Shown here in pieces: positions 44,293-55,483 of a stretch of 64,000 nucleotides of DNA; position 1 is the stretch's first letter; each line of letters opens with the position of its first letter. A program made the position numbers and the translations under genes. The notes under the pieces are model-generated. The model had not been told where the DNA came from, searched no databases, and saw nothing but the letters and a program-made list of their open reading frames with translations. This stretch comes from Salticus scenicus (taxonomy: Eukaryota > Arthropoda > Arachnida > Araneae > Salticidae): contig OZ005659.1 of assembly GCA_963930645.1 (NCBI GenBank), positions 165,143,034 to 165,207,033 of the forward strand. The letters are read 5' to 3'.

Positions 44293-45372
44293 CACTGAGG
44301 AAAAAAAACTGCCTTTATCTACAACAAATACGTAATCATTTTCTGAATCCCTAAACTAAAAATATAATTTCCGAACTACCTGTATAAGGTTAGCTAATAA
44401 ACTGAATGGACGAAATGATTCAGAATTTCTAGTCTATATATATTTCTAGTTGGTGAAACAATATCATGAATATTGCGATATATTCTTGCTTGATTTTCTA
44501 GAACTGTGCTGTAAACTCGAATTATAGTTCCTTAAACTCGCCTCATGTGTTCGCATTTATTTCTACAGACTTTTAAATAAGGTAATACAGATAATATAGA
44601 AAAACGTCTTAAAATTCTATTAGAAGATTATATAATTCGCTTTTAAAGGGAACTAGAATTGAAAGGAATGACATAGAACTATTTTTACTAAAGCTAAAAT
44701 TTAGTTTCTAGATGTTAGTCTGAGATTTGTTTCTCTGTGTATTGTAAAAAGAGAAATTTTTTTTTAATGTTAATTTCCTTGAGATGTAGAACTGTTTGAC
44801 AAAGTAATGTTGTATTTAAAGTCTTCAAGCCTATTGCGACATGATGCTACAAATTGTGATATTATTTCTTTATGATATAAAAACATCTGTTTAATCATGC
44901 ACACTGAGAAAAAATTCTGTAACTGATATCTAGAATCTAAATTGTAGCTCTAAAATATAGTTCCATGTCATCCTTATAAATTCTAGTCCCCTTGGAAAGC
45001 GAGTTCTAGAAGCCACTATTAGAATTCTACAGTGTTTGCCTATATTATTGAGGGCGAAGTTATTTAAAAATCTCTGCAAACAAATGAAACTACAAAAGGC
45101 GGGTTTCAGCAACTATAATCTTGTTTATGACCAATTTTGAGAAAATCAAGCGAGAATTTCTCGCAATTCAAAAGATTCAGGATATCCGAAATATTCAGAA
45201 TATTGTTTCACCATCTAGAAATGTGTAGACTAGAAATTCTCGATCATTTCGTCTAATTAGTTTATTGGCGTACCTTATGCGCAAAGCTATGTTTCTACTT
45301 AAGGGATTTAGAAAATGGCCACTTATTCATTCTTAAACAAGGGGGTATGTTTTGTTTTTCTCAGTGCATTTC
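44293..45372. mobile_element. Inverted pair of about 0.46 kb elements with CACTGAG-AAAA ends
   Basis: 44293-44750 and 44900-45372 are imperfect reverse complements (TGAATGGACGAAATGATTCA mirrors TGATCATTTCGTCTAATTAG). Each arm is bounded by CACTGAGGAAAA- or CACTGAGAAAAA-type ends in inverted orientation, so each looks like a complete MITE, and the pair makes a 1.08 kb palindrome. No protein. Confidence 0.65.
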
Positions 45373-45888
45373 AGTATCGAATTTATTTTAATTTGGGCTG
45401 TAAATAGTGTGCATATATATAGTCTTTTTTTCTACCACTTGTTTGCAATATAAACACAACAAAAGTCTTAACTAACCACAAATAGCGTAGAACATCTGAA
45501 AACAGTCGATAAATTTCAATCCGTGTGAAAACACTAGTTTCCATTTGCTCTTCTTGTGTGACTGGATTTTAAGTAATGAAATTTTAATGTGATAATTTTA
45601 TCTCTTAAATTAAAAAGATTATTATACGATAAGACGAATTTCAGACATTATTATGTGAGTGAAATTAAAGTTTTTAATCTAACTAATGATTATTTGCTAT
45701 TGAATTTATTCTAGAGAATTAAAAGTTCAGTTTTATGGAATAAAGTAAATTTTTTCATAAGGTGCTAAATATATGTAATACTCTAACTTTTGGCTTTTAA
45801 CTTATTGAAACAAAAGAACGAAGTAAACTGGCTTTTAATAATCTCTTTTAGATGCCCTACTTCCTTATAAAGAGAGATTTTGAATATA

Positions 45889-46862
45889 CACTGATGGGAA
45901 AATAAATCCCAACACCAAGAAATAATTATTGTACAGTAATGAAATTTCAGCAATACATTTGTCTAGGTAACATATTTAACTAATTAAAGTTTCAAGATCA
46001 CAGGTAGAGCCATTGGCGAGAAGAGCAATTTCAAATGTGAAATGTTGGTACATTAGTAACCGGTGTAACTGCCAGAATTTTGAATGCAAGCATGCAAACG
46101 TGCATGCAGTGTGTCGTACAGGTGTCGGATATCAGTTTGTGGGATGGAGTCCCATGCCTGTTGCACTTGGGCGGTCAATGCAGGGACGGTTAATGCTGGT
46201 TGTGGATGACGCTGGAGTTGTCGTCCAATGATGTCCCATACGTGCTCGATTGGAGAAAGATCTGGTGACCTAGCAGGCCAAGGCAACATGTCGACACTCT
46301 GTAGAGCATGTTGGGTTACAACTGCGGTATGAGGGCGAGTGTTATCCTGTTGGAAAACACCCCCTTGAATGCTGTTCATGAATGGCAGCACAACAGGTTG
46401 TATCACTACACGGACGTACAAATTTGCAGTCAGGGTGCGTGGGATAACCACGAGAGTGCTCCTTCTGTCATACGAAATTGCTCCCCAAACCATAACTCCA
46501 GGATTAGGCCCTGTGTGTCTAGGCCGCAGACAGGTCGCTAGCAGACGTTCACCTGGCCTCCTTCTAACCAACACACGGCTATCAGTGCGACCAAGGTAGA
46601 ACCGGCTTTCATCAGAAAACACAAAGGTCTCCACTCCGTCCTCCAATGAGCTCTAGCTTGACACCACTCACGTCGTAAACGGCAGTGGTTTGGAGTCAGT
46701 GGAATACACGCTACAGGGCGTCTGGCTCGGAACTGTCCTTGAAGTAACCGATTTGTAACAGTTCGTTGTGTCACTGTGGTGCCAACTGCAGCTCTAATTT
46801 CAGCTGCAGACGCAGTACGATTAGCCACAGCCATACGCCGAACACGGCCTACGTCTCAGCTA
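45889..46862 (-). mobile_element. Tc1-like element, 5'-truncated, one terminal repeat
   Basis: The 3' end at 45889 reads CACTGATGGGAAAATAAAT, next to TA (45887-45888). The transposase reads away from it on the minus strand. Similarity stops near 46862, losing the 5' terminal repeat and the first helix-turn-helix. It is the youngest-looking transposon in the window. Confidence 0.75.
46053..46862 (-). pseudogene. Tc1-like transposase, frameshifted and N-terminally truncated
   Basis: Cuts and re-inserts its own element. From 46834 the frame gives MAVANRTASAAEIRAAVG and TQRTVTNRLLQGQFRARRP (second helix-turn-helix), then PLTPNHCRLRREWCQARAHW. After a single-base frameshift near 46620 the second frame gives FVFSDESRF (first Asp), GVMVWGAIS, QQDNTRPHT (second Asp), WPARSPDLSPIEHVWD (Glu) and stops after YTGY at 46053. 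I count 32 residues between second Asp and Glu, shorter than the 34 of classical Tc1. All three acidic residues survive. GC content is well above the neighbourhood, as expected for a recent arrival. The N-terminal domain is missing and the shift breaks the protein, so it is inactive. Confidence 0.85.
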
Positions 46863-46869
46863 CTGGTGG

Positions 46870-47480
46870 AGAAATATTTTATCAGAATTTTTGAGCAAAA
46901 GAGATCTTAGAAACATGTTTCCAAAGTTAACCAGTGTTGGAGAAGTATAATTTTGTAGCATAAATATTATTGAAATGATGTAAAATATTTTTCAAGTTTG
47001 GAGCATATGAGTAATTAAAAGAATTCACATACTACCGTTACCTTTAAACGGATATATAACAAGAAAAAATTATTTAACATTAAATCATAAAAATGACTCT
47101 CCAACGAATGATTTCACATTCATCATCAGATGCTAAACATGTATTAACAATATTGTTTTTTATATCATTAACTATTTTCGGTTAAGTTCATGCATTAAAT
47201 TCTCATAACAAAATGCGAAGCTTTTTAAATTAAGCATTTTAAAATACGCCATAGAAAAAACTCGCTCCACTAAATGGTATCGCAATATGTGAAGAATGAT
47301 TAGGTTTAAAAACAAATCTCTTGCGGCAAAATAATCTTTGCTACATAATATTTCTGTAAAGGTAGCATTATATAAAAAAAATAATAATAATAATAACTTT
47401 ACGTTATTTATATTCTACTTTGTATATAAGATATATATATTAAGCCAATATGTATTTAGTATATAAAATAGTACTACAAG
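46870..47480. other. AT-rich spacer
   Basis: No repeat copy or coding frame recognised. Confidence 0.45.
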
Positions 47481-47485
47481 AGTGA

Positions 47486-47782
47486 GTGAGTATTAGGTCG
47501 TCTTACTGCTAGGGTATTGTCAACTGACAACGTCTGGGACACAATCTTTAGGATGGTCCGGAGACATACTATCACAATTCGTATCTTCTACGAAGAAGAT
47601 GGGTCCCCGTTTTGGTGACCCCCAGAGGTATAATTTGGATAGGAACACACTGCAGACACGGCGGATTTTACGGACACCAGCCACCATTAATATGCACGAC
47701 GGTCTTCAACCAGCTTGAGTATTGAACACTCAATTTTTTTATTATGAACTCGGCGCTTTACTAACCAGGCTCTCGTAGCTTC
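47486..47782 (-). mobile_element. tRNA-derived SINE, copy 2 (diverged)
   Basis: Follows 23274-23584: GGTATAATTTGGATAGGAAC, CGGATTTTACG, CACCATTA and GAGTATTGAA in the same order. The tRNA-like head (GCCTGGTTAGTAAAGCGCCG on the minus strand) is diverged with an A/T insertion in the anticodon region. No clear target duplication. Confidence 0.65.
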
Positions 47783-47819
47783 CACAAAATTTTAAAAATG
47801 ATATGGCTTTGCTTTCAGA

Positions 47820-48430
47820 TTACATTAGTGTAGTGTAATAAAAACATCTGAAAGCCAAGACATAATAATATTTCAAACAATTCACATACTTGAGATTATT
47901 TTTTTTAAATACTCGTACTTAAATGCGATAAAGAACATACAAAATATAAACATTAAACATTATTGTAAGTGAATGATACAATCTTTCACTATGATTTAAC
48001 GGATTTAATTGAAATATTTCGGACATCTTTATCGAACGGAGTTAAAATTTAATTATTTTCTGTGTGTCAGAAAATATTTAATATTTGATTTATTTTTTAA
48101 GTAGGATACAATATTATTTTTATCGTCAAGAATTATAAATAAAATCTAAATACATCAAATCAAGAAATAGACTTAAAAAATCACAATAGTTGTATGCTGT
48201 TTATGCAAGCTATAAAATGCAGCACTGTGAAAGAAAATTCGATTTTAGATTCTTTATTAGAATCGAAACTTCTAAAAATATTTCCAATACATATCCTTCT
48301 GCTTAGTAGAGCACGCACTTAAATCCAATATATAAATATGATTTCTTTAAAGTGACTGGGGATGAAGTGCTTTTACATTTCATAGACTCTGTCAGCTAAA
48401 ATAAATCTGAAAAGTATGGTTAGTAATACT
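47820..48430 (+). repeat. Dispersed repeat family E, copy 3
   Basis: CAAACAATTCACATACTT upstream, then AAATGCAGCACTGTGAAAGA, TTAGAATCGAAACTTCTAAA, CTGCTTAGTAGAGCACGCAC and AAAGTGACTGGGGATGA, as at 20455-20690. Confidence 0.7.
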
Positions 48431-48511
48431 GGTTTAAAATATGTTTTTCATTTACTATTTCTGTTTAGAAAAAAAATCGTATAATTAAACAGAAAAAGAA
48501 ATTTAAATACA

Positions 48512-48860
48512 GGGTGACTGCAAATAAACTTGACCTATTCATGGCACTATGTAGCTGCAATTAAACTGCGGATTGGGTCGACAGTTTCCATATATACAGT
48601 CAGCAGCAAAAATAGCCGAGCACTAGCAATAATCCCTGTCTCAAAAAAGTACACTTAATACTGCTTTGTTAAATAAATCCTTGTCGAGTCATGTTCTTAG
48701 TCAGTCTAAGAACATGATTCGACAAGGATTTATTTAACAAAACAGTTTTAAGTATACATTTTTTATATCGGAATTATTAGCTAGTGCTCGGATACGTTTG
48801 CTGCAAACAGTACAATTCCAAAGATGCGCTAAAGGTTTCCGAAAAAAAAATATATATATA
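48512..48860 (+). mobile_element. Mariner-type element relic split by a MITE
   Basis: ACAGGGTGACTGCAAATAAA begins at 48512, a mariner-type terminal repeat. After the inserted MITE it resumes with CAATTCCAAAGATGCGC and GGTTTCCGAAAAA. The right end is not found. Confidence 0.45.
48597..48810. mobile_element. Palindromic MITE, 214 bp, TA-flanked
   Basis: Ends CAGTCAGCAGCAAAAATAGC and the mirror GCTGCAAACAG, with CCGAGCACTAGC mirrored inside. TA on both sides (48595-48596, 48811-48812). The centre is a 37-bp stem (48664-48700 with 48706-48742) around the loop TCAGT with one mismatch, which would be a G-U pair in RNA. Tc1/mariner-type by its target site. Confidence 0.8.
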
Positions 48861-48869
48861 ATCAAACAA

Positions 48870-49435
48870 AAATAAATAAATAAATAAATAAAATTACACA
48901 ATGATCACAATGCATCAAAATACATACAAATTACAAATTTTAATAGAAACATCTTTATTTATTACAAATATTTTTGTTGTTTGTTAGTCTCTTTATTTGT
49001 GTAAAAAAATTTGTTCAATATGGGGCCTCAACACTTATTTCTATTCAACTGGTAAACAGTGACAAACAAACAGCTGACCGCAGGTGATTGCTAGTAACCT
49101 GCTGCATATTATCCTTCATGTCAGTTAAGTTTTGATAAAACAATTCTAAGATTATCACCTTTCATCGTAAACTAACAGCGATCGAAAATGAAAGAATACC
49201 ACTCACTCAATCTCTTCCTTTTATAGCCAGAACTATCGCTGAAGCGATCTGCTTATTAAAACCAGATTGTTTTCTCCTTCACTTGCAGTGGCACAATTAT
49301 CATTCTTTGTACTGCCATATTGTGTGCGAATGAGGAGATAACATTTTTATATGTCGAAATGCTTGAAAATGCGAAAATAGACAACAATAAAATATTTCAT
49401 ATTATTGGAAGCATTTCAACTCAAATGCTTAATTA
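48870..49435. other. AT-rich, nothing recognised
   Basis: No supported feature. Confidence 0.45.
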
Positions 49436-49439
49436 TGAT

Positions 49440-49590
49440 CACATTGTCAAGGACGGAAGATAGACGCAGAACGCAAACCACTATCAACATAAGAAAATTT
49501 TTCACTTTTTAAATCAACGATATTAAAGGTATAGAAATTTCTTAAACAAATTCGGTATGAATTATGCGCCCGTGTTCCATCCCTGCCTTG
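49440..49590 (+). repeat. Dispersed repeat family K, copy 1
   Basis: AAATCAACGATATT, AGAAATTTCTTAAACAAAT and GCGCCCGTGTTCCATCCCTG recur in the same order at 63770-63930. Non-coding. Confidence 0.65.
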
Positions 49591-49599
49591 AAATTAAAA

Positions 49600-50560
49600 C
49601 AATACTAAAATTTCTAATTTGTAATACGTTTTTCCATATATTTTCTGGTATAGTTTTAAAAACATTAAATGAGAAATAGAATTAATTAGGCATGGAAAAT
49701 TAGAGTGTTGCTGCATTAAATATTGAATTAAAAATCTTTTTTTTTCTTTTTCCGAGAAATTTATTTAATTTTTATTTATTTATTTTTTTTTTTTTTTAGT
49801 CTACATTTTTTTTTTCTTTTTTTTTCAATTTTAACTGCATTTTTTAATTTTTATATTTTCTGCAATTTTTTTTTCTAAAGATGGCTTTACATTTTTACAT
49901 AAAGTTCCTTTTAAATCTTACATAATGTTAAAATAATTTTTAATCTCATATTTAACATGTGAAATTTCCACTATAGTTTGTAAACATAGAGAAATTATAT
50001 TTAATTTTTTGTTGTATAGAAAAAACTAAATAACCATTATTATTAGCTATGATCAGTTTTACGCAATTAATCATAAATACGCGTACAGATACATATACAG
50101 GTAAGCGACAAAATAAAATGAATGCTTTTTAATTGTGACATATTTTCAAATATCTATTGAAATACTTAATGAATATTTTTATAAGTGTAAAGAATATTCC
50201 ATACCAGATATATTCCAGCCAAATGCCAAGTGCCGCAGCAAATGAACTCTATTGCACAACATTTTAAGTAAGCGCAGGGAACAAAAACTGTTTTGTCATT
50301 ATTTCACAAACAGAAATTTTCAGATATGTAGAATTTCAAAAGAGGAAAGAGAAATCCAATTCATAATATAAATAAGCACTCGTTTAATGTTCGTTTACGA
50401 CAGGCGTGTCTACATTTTTGTGAAATATTCTATTTCGCAAAATAATATTTTAAATAATATTTTAAATATTAATCAACAAAGAAATAAATTTTCATGTAAA
50501 ATATAAATTTAGATATTTATTTAGCAGTTTATATAGTCATAATAGCGATTCGGTGAAAAT
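49600..50560. other. AT-rich, poly(T)-dense region
   Basis: T-rich runs at 49735-49880. No repeat or coding feature recognised. Confidence 0.45.
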
Positions 50561-50570
50561 ATTACATATT

Positions 50571-50651
50571 ATAGTAGATGACTATTGAAAATTTCTCTAT
50601 TATCCGAGGTAGCTTCGGCGCAAATTATGTCGGATAATCGAGGTTCTACTG
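50571..50651. mobile_element. pogo/Tigger-type mini-element, about 80 bp
   Basis: The right end on the minus strand reads CAGTAGAACCTCGATTATCC, a typical Tigger end. Internally ATTATCCG and CGGATAAT, and CCGAGG and CTTCGG, are inverted. The left end (ATAGTAGATGA) is a poor match, so size is approximate. Confidence 0.45.
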
Positions 50652-50659
50652 CATAGTCA

Positions 50660-51480
50660 AATTATCAATATGTAATATCTCATCAGTATCTAATGTCCAT
50701 ATGCACTTTTTTACTTAATCACAGATAAAGTAGTACAGCTAATTGGATGCATATTTTCTCAATTTCAATGCTTTAAGTATCATATAATATTTAAATAAAT
50801 GTGTTTAAACTATACAGAGAAATATTCTCCATGCATTTGAAAAAAAAAGAAAACTCGGTTTGCATCGATATTTTTCATTTTACGTAGATCATAACAACAG
50901 ATATAGTCTCAATTTTGTAAATACAGTAGTCGTACTGTCCGCGCCTACTTTTTTCAGAACACAATTAGGAGTAAGAAATTCCCACCTTACTTGCTAACAC
51001 TATTTTTGTACAATAATATCTATTCTATTTCAACACGATAATAAATAACTTTATTATCGTGATTAAAATATAAATTCTATTTACATAAGTAAAAAAATAG
51101 AAAATACCCTTCAAGAAAAATGGTGTGAAAAAAGAGTGGGTACTGACAATGCTGTGAAATAAATAAAAATGTTGGTATATCTGGTGGTTGGATTTAGGTT
51201 TTAAATTGAGATCTAAATAAGAATGTTTCTTGTAACGTCAGCCAATGAGTAGCAAATTTACTGATTTAGTTATTATTCATATTGCATGCTTATGACTTAT
51301 TACTATTACTATATTAAAATGCTAATAATTTCAGTATGAAAACAGTGGTTGTAGAAAGGGGAAAAATCAAAAAAAAATTTTCTTCTTCCTGTAAGTATCC
51401 TCAACTAGTATGATGTGGCCACCACAAGAATTTGTCTATATAACTTTACACGAATTCATATCTTACAAATTATTTATTAA
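50660..51480. other. AT-rich, nothing recognised
   Basis: No supported feature. Confidence 0.45.
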
Positions 51481-51499
51481 ATTGATAGTAATGAAAATT

Positions 51500-52215
51500 A
51501 TTTTCCACGATAAATGCAGATGATTTTTATCTGACAGAATTGTAAAACTAAATGCCGAAAGGAAGTCAGTTTTATGCCAACATCAGAAGAAATGCGTTAA
51601 ATGTTTCGTTAAAAAATGAAAGAAAAATCGATAATTTTGCTTTAAATTATCACAGATCTATGATTCAACCATCCATTTCAATGGCATTGACGAGATCTTT
51701 TGAAAGATACCCATGTTGAAAATTTACAAATTTACACCCACAGCGGTGTGCTTCCCTCCCAGTAGGGAAAACGACGCTCCCACATGCACAAACTTTTTCC
51801 TAGTTTAATACAACTATTATCAATAATTCATTTTAATTTTACAGTGACACGTAAAAAATAACTTTCAATATGTACATTTATACGAAATTTTGTCCTATAC
51901 TGCCATGTTAAGAAATTCGAAAAAAATAGAATCATAGCACCACCTATTGAGCGATTAATCTCTAAATCTAACCAGCACTGTTTTATGTCAGGGTCGAACT
52001 AATTACCAATTTTGGTTAAATTTCGTTCATTAGTTCGTGAGATACAGTGCCCACAAAATATGTGATACAGATATACAGACAGACTAACATTTTCTAAAAA
52101 CAGTCAAATCGTGTTCATAACGTCTCAAAACGTGTAAATCCATCGAAAACTGGAATTCAAAAATTTTCACGAATCCAATATTTGTTTCTCTTATATATGT
52201 AGAAGGAAGTAAAAA
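51500..52215 (-). mobile_element. Third Helentron-like subfamily, one copy
   Basis: On the minus strand it starts ACTTCCTTCTACATATATAA then GAGAAAC and ATATTGG, echoing the B and C 5' ends. It then has ACACGTTTTGAGACG in place of the GAGGTCCCC block, GTCTGTCTGTATATCTG as a microsatellite remnant, and a body shared with 55740-56100 and 57310-57600 (GGGTATCTTTCAAAAGA, CCATCC/CCATTCG). The 3' hairpin is not located. Confidence 0.5.
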
Positions 52216-52505
52216 GAACGTATAGTACGAAACCTGTATTAATTTTGGATAAAAATAATTCCTGGCAAAGACACATTTTATGCCATTCGGGTTCCTTTAA
52301 AAGTTATGTTGGTAATTTTCTTATATAATTCTTGGCAAAATAAAATGGAATATATTATATATCAAAGGTTCACTTCCCCACTTCTATTGAGAAAAACGAA
52401 TGGGTCTTATTTCTCTCTTTAAAAAAACATTTTCATTCTAATATGGAGGTTTTCGAAACAGGTAAATTTAAAAGTATGTTTTATATGTTGATTAAGTTAT
52501 TTTGA

Positions 52506-54320
52506 TTAAAGGGATTTGACACCTTTTATGACACCACTTAAGTAGGTTTCTTAAAAAAGCTTGTATTTCACTTAAAAATTTATAAATAGATAATATTAGA
52601 TTTATTTAATAAAACGTATATTCGGACAACAATTCTTATGGTTTTCAATCGATTTTTTTACAGACCTGAAATCTTTAAATTGCGATTTCTCAATTTGCCT
52701 TTTTTCACAAATACGTGATTTTCTAAGTGCTAAAACTTCTACGGACATTTAAAAAATGATTCTGTAATATTTTTTGGAAGTTCAATGAAACCTAGCAAAA
52801 ATATTTAGGGATGTGTTTTGCAATATGCATAGCTGTCAATATTTTAATTTATTCCGGAGTATTTTTAGCCCCGCCTTTATTTCGCATCACTTTATTTATA
52901 GAAAAATTCTCTTCGATACATAACTTCGATAAAATAAGAAAAAATTACTTTTAAAAAATAAGTGTTATGAAATAGAGGCGGGGCGAAAATTAATCCAAAA
53001 AAAATTAAAATATTGGCAGCTATGAATATGTTTAAAAGAAAAATAATTAAAAATAAAAGTACATGGAAAATCATATTTTTTGTCCCAGATTTTGATTTTT
53101 AATTTTTTATTCGAAAAGTAATTAATAATTTTCAAAATTCCTCCCTAATTCGTTAACGTAGATTCTATTAAACATCCAAAAAAAGTATTAAATCTCTTCT
53201 TAAATATATGTAGAAGTTTTAGCATTTTCAAGATCATGAATTCATAAAAAAAAAATGAAAACTGAGAAAACGCAATTTAATAATCTAAATCTATAAAATA
53301 TGTATCAAAAATCTCAAGAATTGTTATCCGAATATATGTTTTGATGAACAAATCTAATATATTTTAATTACAGTAAAAATCGAGACAATATACTTTAAAA
53401 TATACAATTAAAATATTAAAATACACACAACATAAATTTAAAAGTTTCGAGTCTCATTTTAGGTAAAAAGTAAAAAACATCAGTAAAAAACATCAAAAGT
53501 AACGGCTGAGATGAACAATAGATTTCCTCTACGAAAGTACAGCTTATTCGACAGAAATTGCGCATGCCTCATTAAGAGGTGAAAAATGCTGTTTCGAATA
53601 ACCTCAAGAAAAATTCTAGAATAATAATTTGAATAATTAGATACAATTATTTTAGTATTTTCAAAATCAGGAAAATGTCGGTTTCTATGGTATGCTGGAC
53701 TATTTTAGAGCGAATATCGCGGTTTTTAAAACTTTTTGTATGCTCGAGAATTCGAGTATGAAGGGAACGGGCATAAAAGAAATTTCAAAAACCGCGATAT
53801 TCGCTCTAAAATAGTCCAGCATGCCATAGAAACCGACCAAACCATCGTCAAAACCTGGTTTTGACAATACTAAAATAGTTCTACCTAACTGCTCAAAATA
53901 TCGTTCTGGTTCTAGAATTTTCCTTGGGGGGGGGGGGGGGAGGGCTGGTATTCGAAACAGTATTTTTCGTCTCTTAATGAGGCATGCGCAGTCCCTGCAG
54001 AATACCCTGTGCTTTCGTAGAGGAAATGTATTGTTCACTTCAGCGTTTACTTTTGATGTTTTTTTACTTATGAGGAGCCTAAAATAAGGCTCGAAACGTT
54101 TAAATTTATGTTGTGTGTATTTTAATATTTTAAATGTATATTTTAATGTATATTATCTAGATTTTTACTGTAGTTTAAATATAATATAATTGTACGAGAC
54201 GTAATGATTTTTAAATATTTCAAATCTAATATAGTCTAATTTATAAATATTAAATGTAAATATCAGATTTTATATGAAACCTACTTTAGTGATGTTGTCA
54301 AAAATGCCAAATCCCCTTAA
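52506..54320. mobile_element. Family G palindromic element, copy 3, containing a nested palindrome
   Basis: TTAA then AGGGATTTGACACC on the left; CAAATCCCC then TTAA on the right (54317-54320). The left arm 52510-52830 matches 415-735 and 26398-26750. The right arm begins near 53150, is interrupted near 53370, and resumes at about 54200. Removing the insert leaves about 1.0 kb. Confidence 0.7.
53387..54172. mobile_element. Nested palindromic element, about 0.79 kb
   Basis: The arms mirror each other across a centre near 53745: CAGTAAAAATC at 53387 with GATTTTTACTG ending 54172, CATAAATTTAAAAGTTTCGA with its mirror, GCGCATGCCTCATTAAGAGG with CTCTTAATGAGGCATGCGC, and GCGAATATCGCGGTTTTTAA with its mirror. 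A G run (53926-53940) lies in the right arm. Frames within it, including a 112-codon one, are products of the symmetry. TA flanks are plausible but the exact ends are blurred by AT-rich context. Confidence 0.75.
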
Positions 54321-54409
54321 CATTCTGAACTAAATAAAAAGTGATACTAAAAATATAATTAATGTATTAACTAGTTTAAAAGTAGTAATAACAAAAATTG
54401 TCAAAATAC

Positions 54410-54800
54410 TTACTGCTGGATTTAAAGTGTCTCAGCAATATCTATTAAGATTATATTCTTTATTCATTTTTCCATTTCACGAACTTGGCATGCTATATTA
54501 TTAGAAAAATTTCCAAAAAGAAAAATTATATATATAAACAAATTCTCATATTCAATTTTCTGCAACTGTATACAGTGCGAAGAGTTTAAGCGAAAGGATA
54601 TTCCTCATAAACACAAATAACACTATCGCTTGACAATGTAATTCGCAGAAATTCTTTCACATTTTAGAAGTGAAATATTGTCTAGTTAAATTGAATTTTC
54701 TAACATGTTATCCATCTCTCGTTGAAGTTTATTACTGATTCCAAATGCATTTCCATTTGTTCGTAAAAGTATGTAACTAAAAATGTAGAAAATATTTCAG
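54410..54800 (+). repeat. Dispersed repeat family H, copy 3
   Basis: CAGCAATATCTATTAAGATT, AAGCGAAAGGATATTCCTCA, AATTCTTTCACATTTTAGAA, TCGTTGAAGTTTATTACTGA in the order seen at 23925 and 38890. Confidence 0.75.
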
Positions 54801-55480
54801 TATAAAATTATTCAGATGCATGTTACATAATGCATGTGTAAGACATTTAAAATATGTTTTGAAAGTTTTTTTTTTTTTTTTTTAACACATGCTTTCAATC
54901 ATATATTCCTTATATTTTAGATATAAATTAATAAATAAGAGTTAAAAAAATCTATTTATTTATACTCATTTTATTTATAAATATAATTTTTAGAAAGAAA
55001 GTTGAAATTTAAGACAAAATAATGTGCTATACATTTTTAAACTTTTAAATTTATTTCACCTATTCAACTGTAAAATAATAAAATTACTTTAAATATTGCT
55101 CTTACTTTAAAATTAATCCATAAAATCTAAAATGTCGTTACTGTTAACAACCAGAAGAAATATCCAAACGTTTTTTTATAATATTAATATTTTATTATTT
55201 CCCCAATTATTATTTTTTTTTTTTTTCAGGACACTTTCTTGAAAATAAAAAAAAGGAAACATAAAGTAAATAAATGCTCCTTAAATTTATTTTATTGAAT
55301 TAAAAAAGACTTTAATGCACTTATTACAATAATTAAACAAGTAGAATGCATTTAGAGCCACTGAGGTGACAAAAACTGAGGTATATAAAATGAAACAAAT
55401 TCATGCGCAAATTTTTCTGAAACTTCATTAAAAAAAATTTGCATTGATCAAAATAAATGAAATAAAATTTTTAATGAAAA
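54801..55480. other. AT-rich spacer
   Basis: The CATATATTCCTTATATTTTA piece near 54900 recurs downstream of repeat H at 24535. Nothing else recognised. Confidence 0.45.
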
Positions 55481-55483
55481 TAA

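Noticed and set aside
46013..46599. Three plus-strand frames of 72-77 codons opposite the Tc1 transposase
   Set aside because: Antisense shadows of a GC-richer coding sequence.
53700..54038. 112-codon minus-strand frame with a proline run
   Set aside because: It lies across the centre and right arm of a palindrome, the proline run is a G homopolymer, and there is no known domain.
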